62,661 nucleotides of DNA, taken from assembly GCF_001684955.1 (NCBI RefSeq), contig NZ_MAYF01000046.1, positions 1-62,661 on the forward strand, given 5' to 3'. The notes under the pieces are model-generated. The model ran no database searches. It had not been told where the DNA came from and worked only from the letters and a program-made list of their open reading frames with translations. The translations under genes and the position numbers were made by a program. Numbering within the stretch: position 1 is the first letter of the stretch; every line of letters begins with the position of its first letter. Of this stretch, positions 50,943 through 61,159 are shown in pieces. The stretch comes from Chryseobacterium contaminans (lineage in GTDB: Bacteria > Bacteroidota > Bacteroidia > Flavobacteriales > Weeksellaceae).

Positions 50943-53900
50943 TTATTTATCTTTTAAAAGGTGGTTAATTACTTGTTGCTGATTACCTTTATGAGAATAT
51001 CCTACTATTTCTACACCATTAGAGCTATTTCTAAAATATACTCTTGCGCCTCCTCTAGATCTTGCCTCAAAAACATTTTTACCAATATTTTTAGTTCCAA
51101 TACCAGGATTTATATTACCTAATTTTAATTGTTCTATTAAAGCGTTAGCTTCTTTACGTAACAAATCATTTCCTTTAAATGTTTCTTGTGCTAATTTTAA
51201 TATTTTAGCATCCTTTTTCACAACTGAGCTTATTGTAACTTCTTCAGCTTCATTTACCAAATTTTGCAACGCTTTAACATTTCCATGCTTTAACTGCAAG
51301 CCAATTGCTGCCAATTGAACAACTTGAATGGCCTCCTGATCTTCAGGGTCTTGATAATCAACCACTGCATCAAGAGTAGCCCCCCCTGCAGAAGCTACAA
51401 GATTGCTTCCACCCATTAGGAAAGTTCCCATAGTAAAAGCTAGGTTTCTTTCAAATTTCTCTGTAGCAAGAGCTGCTTTACTATTTCTGATACCAAAAGC
51501 TAATCTATCCTGAGAACCATGATAAGCATTTAAGCTTTGGATTCCCATAAATGATAGCTTAGAATCACTTACATTTTTTGTCAGCTTAACTTCTCCAATT
51601 TCAATAGGATTATTAGGAGTAGAACCTTTTTTGGGTGGATCTTCCTCTCCAATCATTCCGGTTGGATCATTAAATCTTATAGGATTTCCATAAACATATG
51701 AATACGGGCTATAAGCAAACTGTAACTCGCTCAAAGGGTCATGTACCCCCCATCTACCGATATCCGGCATATACATTCTTGCGCCATAATCATACATTCC
51801 GGTCTCTTGCAACTCCTTGCCATTGTACTTGTAGCTATATAACCCTCCAAAATTAGAGAGGCTAAGCATTCCTGAAATATGGCTTAATCCAAATGGGTAA
51901 TAGTTATTGGTATCTGTAACTTTAAGAGCACCTGTGCTGTCTTTTGCAAAACTTACCCTAGCATTGCCTAAATGATCTTTATACTGGTAAATATAACGGT
52001 TTTCTGTGAAACTGTAAAAACCTTCTGCTGTAGGTACAAAATCTAATTTCCATGTTGGGGGTTCTCCCAGGTCAGGAAAGGTTTTTCCTAAATTTCCATA
52101 GGCCTGTTCTTCTAAAGCAGTCTCTGTACGACAGGTTATACATATTCCGCCACCTTCTTTATAAAAATACTGAAATCCATCAAGATAATCGGTCATAGAT
52201 GTTCTTGTATTACCTCTCGCAGGCCTGGTTGAATAAATTTTTCTCAACTTAACTCCATCTGCACGATATAAATATTCCATATTAGCAGTAGACAGCTGAC
52301 CAACAACAATAGGGTCCGGATGGCTTATTGCAAATGTATTGGGAAGATTAAGATAATTATAGGTAATGGTGCTGATCCCTTTATCCTTCATGGTGGTCAT
52401 ATTTCCATTCAAATCATAATCAATCAAATTTCCGCCTCCCTCATAGCCTGCTTCATTCTGCGTAGCATCTGTGATCGTCTGTAACCTGTTGCCCTGATAC
52501 CCATAAGTAAGATTGTCTACCAGCAATGCCGTGTTTGAATCGTTTTTACCTGTTCTCCAAAGACGGGTAATATTTCCATTCAAATCATAGTTCAGCTCTT
52601 CGTTAAAGAATGATTTATCAGGTAATGTTGTATAAGGCTCACGGTACACTCCGGATTTTAAACGGTTTAATTTGTCATATGCATAATGGTAAACTTTATA
52701 GACATCATCGTCGGATGTCTTCCAATGGGCCTCTGCAATGTTTCCTCCAAATTGGGGAGCGGAGGTGGTAGGAATAGCCGGGTCCTGATATTTCAATGCA
52801 TATCCAAATAATTTTCCATTTAAATTGGAAGGATCATTGATCATCGTTAACCAGCCTCTGATATTATACCGATAATCTATTGTTTGTAAAGGATTAGCGA
52901 TATCTACCCCGCCTACTTTTTTAGTTTCCAGCTGGGAAAGTTCATTGTATTTATTCTGGGTAAGGACTTCTGTTGGATTACTGTCTACCTGATGTTTGTG
53001 TACAAGAAGCCTGTTCTGATGGTCATATTCAAAGTTTTCCGTGATAACTCTTTCTGTATCTGTTTCTAACCTTTTATGTCTGGTGATAACAGTTTGAGCT
53101 ACTCCTGCAAAATCCAGCCTGGATTCTGTCTTTGTATAACCTCCTAAATGGTTAATAGAATGAGTCCCTACTACTCTTCCTTTGGTATCATAATAAGTGT
53201 AATTCTTTGTCCAGTTATCATCTTCGATATTCTTTATTAGGCTCATCACTGGAAGACTTTTGGTGCTTCTTCCTTCTGAGGATACTGTTTCTTTTAACGT
53301 CTCGGCTCCCTGAATAACGGTGGGAAATGGAGGATTAAAGCTATAGGAAGGGTAAGTATCATAATAATTGACACTCAATATGGTAGGAATTTCTCCAATG
53401 AAATAATTATCTGTATAGTACACCGTTATTCCGTTTCGGGTAAATCCCTGTCCATTTCTGTCTTCAGCAATCAAAGCATTATTGATCTCATTTTGTCTGT
53501 TTGCTCTTTCGCCTCCTGTCAGAAATCCTGTATAAGCAATTCTTCCCAGTTTATCATATTTGGTAATAAGCCATTTATTGGCAGCCCTTAGATTGGCATC
53601 CTGAGAGAGAATTAACCTGTCTGATCTGTCATACACCATATATTCCCAGCCTTTGCCAGGAACTTTCTTTTCTACCAATCGGTTTTTCCCGTCATATTTA
53701 TACTGGTAACAAAGGGTATCTAATGTGGTTTGATCGATGGCTGGCAAAACAGAGGCTAAAGGGGGAATGACATAAGCAAGTTGGTCATAATCATTATAAA
53801 CATAGTAGGTATCAGCGTTTTCAGTTGCGCTTACTATTTTTCTCACTAATAAAACCTGTCCTTTTCCATTTTTAAATTCAATGGTTTTGTTACCATCTTC

Positions 53901-54479
53901 ATCAGTAACGGTATTTTTATACAGCTGCCCGCCTCCGTAGGTTCCTGATAAAGTAATGCTAGATTCAAAGGTGGAGTAATTAAAAGTTGCTGTATACTTT
54001 TTTACTTCACCATCTGTATTGGCTTCATAATCAAATTTTATGGGTTTATTGCTCCAGTCATTACCTACCTGGATTTGTTGCTGTATCCTATCTAAGGGAG
54101 AGTTTTCCAATGCTTTCTCCGAGTAAATCTTTTCTCCTCCATACACAGAGGAAGCATTCCCAAGAGGAGAGGTATATATAGCCCCGCTTTGGGTTCCTGA
54201 TTGTGGAATGGGAAGATAGTCTTTAACCTGTCTTCCAAACTGGTCGTATTCAATAGGGGTAACCACATCTTTTCCTCCGGGAGAAGCTTTTATACCAACC
54301 ACTTGCTTTAGCCTTCCAAGTCCGTCAAAATACTGAACGGTTTCTGAGATTTTTGTTGGGGTTGTTCCATTGTAATCCAGATAAGTCCTGGATTGAATAT
54401 AGTTTTCTCCCGGAGTAGCCTGGGCATGGACGGAATGGCCCATCAGCAGCATACCTATGGGAATGAGTATTTTTTTCAT
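50943..54479 (-). CDS. Full-length Rhs polymorphic toxin (DUF6443, RHS repeats, BECR/RelE-like C-terminus)
   Basis: A 1178-residue exported protein: Sec signal [23 protein letters not shown]6443-type N-terminus (about 25-150), YD/RHS repeats to about 820, the RHS core (about 840-960: [18 protein letters not shown], then [10 protein letters not shown]), then a variable tip. The tip has a hydrophobic region ([12 protein letters not shown]) and ends with [16 protein letters not shown] and [13 protein letters not shown], resembling RelE/BECR-fold RNase toxins. No PAAR or VgrG-type feature is present, so T6SS delivery is not supported. Third gene of a four-gene operon. Confidence 0.88.
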   Translation of the reverse strand: MKKILIPIGMLLMGHSVHAQATPGENYIQSRTYLDYNGTTPTKISETVQYFDGLGRLKQVVGIKASPGGKDVVTPIEYDQFGRQVKDYLPIPQSGTQSGAIYTSPLGNASSVYGGEKIYSEKALENSPLDRIQQQIQVGNDWSNKPIKFDYEANTDGEVKKYTATFNYSTFESSITLSGTYGGGQLYKNTVTDEDGNKTIEFKNGKGQVLLVRKIVSATENADTYYVYNDYDQLAYVIPPLASVLPAIDQTTLDTLCYQYKYDGKNRLVEKKVPGKGWEYMVYDRSDRLILSQDANLRAANKWLITKYDKLGRIAYTGFLTGGERANRQNEINNALIAEDRNGQGFTRNGITVYYTDNYFIGEIPTILSVNYYDTYPSYSFNPPFPTVIQGAETLKETVSSEGRSTKSLPVMSLIKNIEDDNWTKNYTYYDTKGRVVGTHSINHLGGYTKTESRLDFAGVAQTVITRHKRLETDTERVITENFEYDHQNRLLVHKHQVDSNPTEVLTQNKYNELSQLETKKVGGVDIANPLQTIDYRYNIRGWLTMINDPSNLNGKLFGYALKYQDPAIPTTSAPQFGGNIAEAHWKTSDDDVYKVYHYAYDKLNRLKSGVYREPYTTLPDKSFFNEELNYDLNGNITRLWRTGKNDSNTALLVDNLTYGYQGNRLQTITDATQNEAGYEGGGNLIDYDLNGNMTTMKDKGISTITYNYLNLPNTFAISHPDPIVVGQLSTANMEYLYRADGVKLRKIYSTRPARGNTRTSMTDYLDGFQYFYKEGGGICITCRTETALEEQAYGNLGKTFPDLGEPPTWKLDFVPTAEGFYSFTENRYIYQYKDHLGNARVSFAKDSTGALKVTDTNNYYPFGLSHISGMLSLSNFGGLYSYKYNGKELQETGMYDYGARMYMPDIGRWGVHDPLSELQFAYSPYSYVYGNPIRFNDPTGMIGEEDPPKKGSTPNNPIEIGEVKLTKNVSDSKLSFMGIQSLNAYHGSQDRLAFGIRNSKAALATEKFERNLAFTMGTFLMGGSNLVASAGGATLDAVVDYQDPEDQEAIQVVQLAAIGLQLKHGNVKALQNLVNEAEEVTISSVVKKDAKILKLAQETFKGNDLLRKEANALIEQLKLGNINPGIGTKNIGKNVFEARSRGGARVYFRNSSNGVEIVGYSHKGNQQQVINHLLKDK
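51777..52018. repeat. 242-bp direct repeat, copy in the full-length Rhs gene
   Basis: Near-identical partner of 49944-50185. It covers the end of the RHS core ([12 protein letters not shown] to [17 protein letters not shown]), the point where toxin tips are exchanged. Confidence 0.95.
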
Positions 54480-54484
54480 CGTTG

Positions 54485-57400
54485 TTAGTTTTTGTAATGG
54501 TAGTTAAATTCTTTTAATAATTTTCCGGTGTTGTTTTGCTCTCTGACTTCTTTTAATCTTCCCGCATCATCATAAAGATAAACTTCCCTGATGCCAGATG
54601 GCGGGGTAATACTTCTCACTCCGATTAATGGATCATAGGTGTAGGTAGTGATCTGATAGCCGGATAAAGCTGAATTGTTCTTAAACCCATCCAATGTATT
54701 AAGCATCCGTTCTTCCGAAGCAATTGTACCTTGCGAACCATCTGTTTGGGATGCGATTACAATACTATCAATAAGTGACTGATTAATATCAGATAGTTTT
54801 GCCCCAACTATTTTGGCTATAGGAAGTGTATTCTCATATCCCCAGATAATAACGGTGGAAACTCTGTCTTTGGTGGTATACTGCACAATATTTCCCTTAG
54901 AATCATATTTTTCATAGTTTACTTCATTAGAGGTTACCGTAAGATTCTGGAGATCGTAAGATACAATAGAGGTTGAAAGTACTAAGTTCCCTGTTTGTGA
55001 AGTTGGAAGGGTGGTAGGATAAATTGTTTCAGATTTAGACAACATTTTAGTGCTATTCCCTTCTGTCTTTGTAACAGCTGTTTCTAAAGGGATCCCCACC
55101 ATATTTTTACTGATTAACAAGGGATTGTTTTTTTCATAAGCATAAGCATAATTGGTAAATAAATTAGATAAATCAGGAAAAATAGTCTTTTGGCTGGTCA
55201 GTTGAGTATGCTTCGGATTATTATAAAAATATTGTGTTTCGGTTTTTACAGGAGTTCCATTCAGATAATCTGTAGTTTTCCTGGATTTCAAAAAGGTAAA
55301 GTAAGAAAAGTTTTCATATTGAACAATAGACAGATTATTAACAATACCTGAGTGAGGAAAGCTTGTTCCAATCGGTTTACCATAACATTCATCATAAACA
55401 GTTCTCTCAACATTCACAGCTCCCTCAGCGATACACTTGTTATTGTAGAATGTATGGAAATGACCGGCTGTACAGTCGGTTTCCGTATATTTAAAATTTA
55501 TATTATCAGCTGTACATACCCTTGTAGGATCTGGGATATAGGTCAATAAATCATAATCAGTCCTTATTCGAAGGCCGCGTACTGAATATTTACGACTCTC
55601 ATCCTGCTCATAATGATTTTCTATTTTCTTTCCAAGACTATTATTTTTGTCAAAATATGAAACAGCAAGTTCCTTTCCATTATTCCATCCAAAGTTTGTC
55701 CATGGTGCACTTTTAATATCTACTCCTTGCATAATTTTCCCATAATTGTCTTGCCCGGTTGAAAATTCATGCAATGTATATCCGCCGTCTGTACCTATAG
55801 ATTCTATAACAGATTTATAAAAGAAGGCAGGATGCGAAGGATAAAGAGGATTAAGGTTATCTGATGAAATATTGATGTAAGGAAACTCATCAAAAGCTGA
55901 ATTGTCCATTTTACAAAAGATTCCACTTGTAGACCTGTCCAGATAATAAGGCTTCCGTACCTGTATACCAGAAGACATTCCTGCATTGCCAGTATTATAA
56001 TTATATTTTTTTATTATAGGTTGGGTACCATCTATATTATAAGAAGCAATTTCTTTTACCCGTAATCCACCAACAGGAATATTGTCCGGTATTTCCTGGT
56101 CTTCATCGGGAATATAATTGACATTCAGGGAGCCTATGGTACATCTGAAGTTAGCCTGAAGTTTAAACTTTACCTGCATACCTTTTGGCACTACATAACA
56201 AGCTGAACTCATCCCATTTACCGGAGTAGGCCCTATAAATCCCGGACAATTACCTACAGTGTTTTGTGGAACAGGTTGGTTATTTTGATCTACTGCCCAA
56301 AATGCAGAAGTATGATGGCCTGGTACTTCATCACTTACCCCTTCACATTCATCATTGTACCCACTGAACATAACTGCAAGCATATACTGTGGCCTCTTGT
56401 TATCAACAATGGTCTCGTCTGTGATTTTATCATCAGGGTTACTGCTACCTATCTTTCTATGAACATACAGTTGAGCCGCAGTTTTTGATGGAGTAATGAT
56501 TCTTGTTCCGCCATAGGTATTACTTTCATACTCCAACAGAGTGTAACCATTGGTAGGATAAATGATTTTTTTCAGCAGCCCTTTTTTTGCATTTACTTCT
56601 ACAACACTTTGATCTGCTCCATCATAAACAACATCTTTAACCAGTAAATCATCCACTTTAGGAACAAGCGTTGAATTGTTTTTGCCATTATAATATCCAT
56701 ACATATCCCTGCTGTAAGAAAGCCTTGCGGGAACCTGTTCAGGGTCTATATACTCAAAGGAATATTTTCTGCCTGAGTTTGTTTCTGTAATATCATTCAG
56801 AAAAATCCTTTCAGTGGCTGTTTTTGTATAGTTGAATGTATAGGATTCAATTACATTATTATTAAGCAGTTTTTTAATGGTTGAAATCTGTCCTGATTCA
56901 TCAATAACCAACTGGTTATATGAAATTTGCACTTCTCCAAAAAAAACATTGTTACTGTATATTCTTTTAAGTCTTTTTCCTTTTACATTCTGAAGATTAG
57001 TCATTGCTGATGATATAGTGGGAGGCATACTATAACCATTTACACAATTCCCGTGTTCATCCATTCTGGCATAATTAGCACCAATAGGTGTCATGGTAAG
57101 CGTTTGTGATCTGGAAAGAACTGTAGTATAGGTTCTGTCCTCATACTCAAAATATATTTCCTGGTTCCGGGTGCCTACGATTTTACTTAAATACCATGCT
57201 GAGATATTGGTTTTGGGGATATTATGGCCACCACCAGTTTGAGAATTCGTTGTGATTTCTTTTTCAGCAAAGTAATATTTTGTCCCATCTTCAACAGTAA
57301 TGATAAACTGTGAGTTGACAGAATCTTTTTCTATCTGCACATTCTGTTGGGAGATCAGTACAGGAAACCCTCTTTTGTCAAATATAAAACTAAAACTTTT

Positions 57401-57901
57401 ATTACCAAAACTGGCATAGTACATATCAGGTTCAGAATCTACATAGCCCCCGCTTACTGCTTTTAAATACTCTCTAACATTATTGTCTTCAGCTCCAATG
57501 GAGTCTAAATCAGGTGGATTAGTGAAGCCAATATTAGGATTTGATTTTTCATCAGGAATCCCTCTTATCACTCTCGTAATCGCTCCCCCGAAAACCATCT
57601 TCCAACCCAACCCAGCTAATCCTGATTGTTCATCCACCCTGATTCCACTGCTGGAATAATTAAGCCCGATAGATGTATTATTTGTTTTAGGACCATACTC
57701 AATAAGCGGAATGTCAATATTAGGTGTTCCGGTAAACATGCCTACCGGAACGTTACCAAAACTCCCAAGTTTATAAGCTTCAGGGCTGGGAGGGCTAATG
57801 TTCACCTGGAATTCAGCCGGATTATTTACACGCTCTTCCTGTTGCTGGGCAAAAGTCCCCAAAGATAATAGAGCAGAAACTAAAATTATTGTTTTTTTCA
57901 T
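54485..57901 (-). CDS. SpvB/TcB-like RHS-repeat shell protein
   Basis: An 1138-residue exported protein with Sec signal [19 protein letters not shown]. The N-terminal part ([20 protein letters not shown], then [37 protein letters not shown]) resembles the SpvB/TcaC family that forms one half of Tc-toxin cocoons. The C-terminus has RHS/YD-type repeats ([17 protein letters not shown]). It has no variable tip. It lies 5 bases upstream of the Rhs toxin gene, so the pair looks like a two-chain TcB/TcC-style shell. That role is inferred. Confidence 0.75.
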   Translation of the reverse strand: MKKTIILVSALLSLGTFAQQQEERVNNPAEFQVNISPPSPEAYKLGSFGNVPVGMFTGTPNIDIPLIEYGPKTNNTSIGLNYSSSGIRVDEQSGLAGLGWKMVFGGAITRVIRGIPDEKSNPNIGFTNPPDLDSIGAEDNNVREYLKAVSGGYVDSEPDMYYASFGNKSFSFIFDKRGFPVLISQQNVQIEKDSVNSQFIITVEDGTKYYFAEKEITTNSQTGGGHNIPKTNISAWYLSKIVGTRNQEIYFEYEDRTYTTVLSRSQTLTMTPIGANYARMDEHGNCVNGYSMPPTISSAMTNLQNVKGKRLKRIYSNNVFFGEVQISYNQLVIDESGQISTIKKLLNNNVIESYTFNYTKTATERIFLNDITETNSGRKYSFEYIDPEQVPARLSYSRDMYGYYNGKNNSTLVPKVDDLLVKDVVYDGADQSVVEVNAKKGLLKKIIYPTNGYTLLEYESNTYGGTRIITPSKTAAQLYVHRKIGSSNPDDKITDETIVDNKRPQYMLAVMFSGYNDECEGVSDEVPGHHTSAFWAVDQNNQPVPQNTVGNCPGFIGPTPVNGMSSACYVVPKGMQVKFKLQANFRCTIGSLNVNYIPDEDQEIPDNIPVGGLRVKEIASYNIDGTQPIIKKYNYNTGNAGMSSGIQVRKPYYLDRSTSGIFCKMDNSAFDEFPYINISSDNLNPLYPSHPAFFYKSVIESIGTDGGYTLHEFSTGQDNYGKIMQGVDIKSAPWTNFGWNNGKELAVSYFDKNNSLGKKIENHYEQDESRKYSVRGLRIRTDYDLLTYIPDPTRVCTADNINFKYTETDCTAGHFHTFYNNKCIAEGAVNVERTVYDECYGKPIGTSFPHSGIVNNLSIVQYENFSYFTFLKSRKTTDYLNGTPVKTETQYFYNNPKHTQLTSQKTIFPDLSNLFTNYAYAYEKNNPLLISKNMVGIPLETAVTKTEGNSTKMLSKSETIYPTTLPTSQTGNLVLSTSIVSYDLQNLTVTSNEVNYEKYDSKGNIVQYTTKDRVSTVIIWGYENTLPIAKIVGAKLSDINQSLIDSIVIASQTDGSQGTIASEERMLNTLDGFKNNSALSGYQITTYTYDPLIGVRSITPPSGIREVYLYDDAGRLKEVREQNNTGKLLKEFNYHYKN

Positions 57902-57909
57902 ACTTGTGT

Positions 57910-59538
57910 TTATTTCTTAATCAGCTTTGCATTCGCTGTTTTGTTATTATCTGTTTTTATGGTTACTAAATATGCTCCCTGTACTAAAGCCTGCGTATTC
58001 ATCTTAGTCACCCTATTCTTGGTTTTAAAGTTTTGAAGCTGTCTTCCGCTCATGTCATACAGCATAATATCAGCTTCTTTAAAGTCAAAGCCGATTTCTA
58101 CATAAGCATAATCAGATACTGGATTGGGATAGATCTTAATATCATACTTCTCTATCAGGTCATTCACCTGTTTATCACCCAGCTTTACAATCTTCCAGTT
58201 CTCTTTTCCCAATTCTTTAGCACTGGTTCCAGCAAGAATGATTGAACCATCACGATTTAATTTCAAATCTGAAAGCCGCTCTTCTTTTTGCCTGGATTCC
58301 CCTGCCACATGCTTTCTCCACTGTTCATTTCCGTTACCATCCAGATACAGCATCCAGAAGGTTTCATCATCTTTTTCTATTCTTCCCTCAGCCTGGGTGT
58401 AGCCGCCCAATAAAATCCCTTTGGAAGATTTATCGTCCGAAGAATGAATCACACTCATTCCCATCAAAATATCCCGGTTCTTGAAATTGTAAGATTTTTG
58501 CCACTGCTCATCCCCTCTTTCGTTAAGAGCAATCAGCCAAAGATCTGTTCCTTCTTCAATACCTACTGTTTTGTTTCCTGATCTTTCGGATCTGGATTCT
58601 CCACCAATGATGTAACCATTTGCTGTTAAAGCCAATGTTCTGATATGATCATCTCCTTTCCCGCCAAAGTTCTTTTCCCATTCTACTTTTCCATTTTTAT
58701 CGAGCTTAACGATCCAGTAATCGCCTTCTCCGAAATTGCTGCTTTGTTTTGAGGCAGCAGATAGAAGGTTATGGGTAGCAGTACTTGCAGCCGAAGATTT
58801 TCCTTCAGAATTACTAGCTCCTGATCCCGAACCACGAACCTCGGAACTCCTTGAGTAAATTCCCAGTAAAGCTCCACCATCTTTTGTTGGGATCATCTTC
58901 TCCACTTCATCCAACCCTTTTCCGCCTAAGATCAATTGAGAAAGTTCCTTGCCGTCTTTATCCAGTCTGGTAATCCATACATCTTTGGAACCATAACCTT
59001 TGGATGAGTTCTGTACATTTCCGGCGACAAAAAAGCCCAGGTCTGTACTTTGAATAACAGCTTTGGCTTCTTCATCAGAGGAGGTTCCCAAGGTTTTCTG
59101 CCATAATTCATCCCCGAACTCATTAATCCTGATGAGCCAGATGTCTGATCCGCCTTTGGATTCCTCTTTTTTGTCCAGTCCCTTTCCTGAATAGGAGGTT
59201 CCTGCCAATAGAAATCCTCCGTCCTGAGTGGTTACGGTTGCAGATAAATAATCATGGTTATTTCCTGAGAAATATTTTTCCCAGGCTTCTTCTCCCTGCT
59301 GATTAAGCTTTACAAGATGGAAATCGTAACCGTTGTTTTGTCTACTTCCAGCCTCCATCTTCCCGCTTCCTGACTGTATAGAGCTTCCTGTAATAAGATA
59401 CTGTTGATCAATGGTTGTCGTTACCTGGCTTAGAAAATCCTGGGTAGAGGATTTGATATCTTTCTGCCAAAGAACTTCCTGGGCAGACAGCCCCAGAATG
59501 GTGCATACTGTACATGCACTGAGATAAATCTTTTTCAT
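57910..59538 (-). CDS. T9SS-sorted beta-propeller-like protein, first gene of the Rhs operon
   Basis: A 542-residue protein: Sec signal MKKIYLSACTVCTILGLSAQ, about six repeats built around DIWLIRINEFGDELWQKTLG and GDYWIVKLDKNGKVEWEKNFG (propeller-like), and a C-terminal type A sorting domain (IKIYPNPVSDYAYVEIGF ... GAYLVTIKTDN). It should cross the outer membrane by the type IX system and sit on the surface or be released. Followed 8 bases later by the SpvB-like gene. Confidence 0.88.
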   Translation of the reverse strand: MKKIYLSACTVCTILGLSAQEVLWQKDIKSSTQDFLSQVTTTIDQQYLITGSSIQSGSGKMEAGSRQNNGYDFHLVKLNQQGEEAWEKYFSGNNHDYLSATVTTQDGGFLLAGTSYSGKGLDKKEESKGGSDIWLIRINEFGDELWQKTLGTSSDEEAKAVIQSTDLGFFVAGNVQNSSKGYGSKDVWITRLDKDGKELSQLILGGKGLDEVEKMIPTKDGGALLGIYSRSSEVRGSGSGASNSEGKSSAASTATHNLLSAASKQSSNFGEGDYWIVKLDKNGKVEWEKNFGGKGDDHIRTLALTANGYIIGGESRSERSGNKTVGIEEGTDLWLIALNERGDEQWQKSYNFKNRDILMGMSVIHSSDDKSSKGILLGGYTQAEGRIEKDDETFWMLYLDGNGNEQWRKHVAGESRQKEERLSDLKLNRDGSIILAGTSAKELGKENWKIVKLGDKQVNDLIEKYDIKIYPNPVSDYAYVEIGFDFKEADIMLYDMSGRQLQNFKTKNRVTKMNTQALVQGAYLVTIKTDNNKTANAKLIKK

Positions 59539-59583
59539 TCCTGTGTTATTTTGAGTTGAGTAATTAGCTTTTCAAATTTTGCG

Positions 59584-59611
59584 CAAATTTAACTTTTTTT
59601 CATTTACACAA
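59584..59611 (-). promoter_or_regulatory. Bacteroidota-type promoter of the Rhs operon
   Basis: On the minus strand TTG (59611-59609), 17 bases, TAAATTTG (59591-59584): a near-consensus TTG N17-23 TAnnTTTG. The -7 lies 45 bases before the ATG at 59538. Confidence 0.7.
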
Positions 59612-60011
59612 GTCATATTTATGTGATTTAATATGAAATATTTCCAAACATTAAAAAATTCCCTTGTAATCCAATAGTCCTTCATATATTCTGCAAATCT
59701 ACTACACCATAGCGACAGAAGCTGTCGTGTTATTTATATGTTTTGACTAAAGCCAGAAGATTTTCATTTTATCAGACAACACTATATTGATAGAGCAACA
59801 GATACGGAATTGATACTAAAAAAATACATTATAATATGGCATAAGTAATATTGAATCTTAGCTATTACTATCATTAACCACTTATTACCCGATAGTAACG
59901 GTTACCCCACAGCAAGCATGGTAAAGTTTTGGCGCGAGGAGTATAAGTGGATAGCGGGACGAAGCTCCTGAAAAAAGAAAATTTCTGCAATCCGGAATGT
60001 AAACTCATAAA

Positions 60012-60036
60012 AAAACCACCCGAAAAGAGTGGTTTT
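60012..60036 (-). terminator. Terminator of the small secreted protein gene
   Basis: AAAACCAC pairs with GTGGTTTT, inner loop CCGAAAAGA, just after the stop at 60057. Confidence 0.75.
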
Positions 60037-60056
60037 ATGTTTTAAAAAATTTGATC

Positions 60057-60467
60057 CTATTGATAAATAACTACACCATCTTTTTTAATCTGATAGCCTG
60101 CTTTTTTATAGGGAACCAGTTCATAAGTTTCTTTAATATGGCTTCCGCTTTTCCAGCTCTTCTTACCTTCTTTTTCAAGGATGATGCTTTTTGCAGCTCC
60201 TTCAGGAATAAAAACTTCAGCCCGTTTCATATCCTTACTAAAAATAACAGCCGTCATCGTAGTATAGCTTTTATCTGAGCCTACTTCCTTTAATTTGATT
60301 TTCTGCTCGAAAACCTTTACACAATTATTTCTGATTTGAGAATAGGTATAACCTGCTGAACCTATACAGCCATGAACATCTCTATCACCTCCCAAAACCG
60401 GAGCTTTTTGTTGAGCAAAAAATAAAGAGCCAAGGAACATCATGCTAAATAAAATTGGTTTTTTCAT
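60057..60467 (-). CDS. Small secreted protein, tandem paralogue 1
   Basis: A 136-residue exported protein (signal MKKPILFSMMFLGSLFFAQQ). The mature part opens APVLGGDRDVHGCIGSAGYT and contains RNNCVKVFEQKIKLKEVG and AVIFSKDMKRAEVFIPEGA, ending YQIKKDGVVIYQ. It is a close paralogue of the gene at 60673-61062. Two conserved Cys (GCIG and NCVKVF) probably pair. Function unknown; a lysozyme-inhibitor-like or stress role is only a guess. Confidence 0.75.
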   Translation of the reverse strand: MKKPILFSMMFLGSLFFAQQKAPVLGGDRDVHGCIGSAGYTYSQIRNNCVKVFEQKIKLKEVGSDKSYTTMTAVIFSKDMKRAEVFIPEGAAKSIILEKEGKKSWKSGSHIKETYELVPYKKAGYQIKKDGVVIYQ

Positions 60468-60629
60468 ATTTTAATTATTAAGTTTTCAGTGGGGTAAAAG
60501 TGTTTAGGAAATAAAGATATTAATTTCATTCCTAGTTACAAAAATATAATTCACTGAACGATTATTTATTTTAATATTCCGGTTGCATTTATTTGATGAA
60601 AAGTAACTATCATAATTTATATCCACAAA

Positions 60630-60653
60630 AAAGCCACTCTCTTGAGTGGCTTT
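60630..60653 (-). terminator. Terminator of tandem paralogue 2
   Basis: AAAGCCACTC pairs with GAGTGGCTTT, loop TCTT, 20 bases past the stop at 60673. Confidence 0.85.
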
Positions 60654-60672
60654 ATTTTCTTTGAAACTGATC

Positions 60673-61062
60673 TTATTGATAGATGACAACATTATCTTTT
60701 TTAAGCTGATAACCGCTTTTTTTGTAAGGAGTCAGAACATAACCATCTTTTTTCCAGACTTTTGATTTTCCTGCTCTGGTAAGAATTACGCTTCCACCTT
60801 CTGCATCTTTCACAAAAACTTCAGCATTCTTTTTGTCTTTACTAAAAATAACCGCTGCAATATAATCTCCTTTTGTAGCTACCTCTTTTAATTTGATTTT
60901 TTCTTCAAAAGTTCTTACACAGTCTTTCTTGATCTGTGAGTAAGTATATCCAGCCGAACCGATACATCCATGGGCATCTTTATCACCACCCAATACCGGT
61001 GTTTGTTGTGCAAATAGTAAAGTACCAAGGAACATTGCGCTCAATAAAATTGTTTTTTTCAT
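60673..61062 (-). CDS. Small secreted protein, tandem paralogue 2
   Basis: About 129 residues from MKKTILLSAMFLGTLLFAQQ. Mature sequence TPVLGGDKDAHGCIGSAGYT and KKDCVRTFEEKIKLKEVA, ending YQLKKDNVVIYQ, parallels 60057-60467 through its whole length. The start at 61062 is chosen because the signal peptide begins there (frame extends to 61131). Each paralogue has its own terminator. Function unknown. Confidence 0.78.
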   Translation of the reverse strand: MKKTILLSAMFLGTLLFAQQTPVLGGDKDAHGCIGSAGYTYSQIKKDCVRTFEEKIKLKEVATKGDYIAAVIFSKDKKNAEVFVKDAEGGSVILTRAGKSKVWKKDGYVLTPYKKSGYQLKKDNVVIYQ

Positions 61063-61159
61063 GTTGTTTGTATTATTATGATAACCAGGCAGGGTATTAA
61101 TAAAAATCATGCCAAAAAAAACATAAAACACATTACCGTGAAAAAAAAACAGTTGCTTT

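Larger units (their letters stand above)
59539..60056. other. Intergenic region with the Rhs-operon promoter
   Basis: Holds the promoter at 59584-59611, an imperfect GC-rich hairpin (AGGAG...CTCCT, about 59937-59970) and the terminator of the next gene at 60012-60036. No gene seen. Confidence 0.65.

Noticed and set aside
50943..54479. T6SS-delivered Rhs effector
   Set aside because: No PAAR domain, VgrG, Hcp or EagR-type chaperone seen; the protein has a Sec signal peptide instead.
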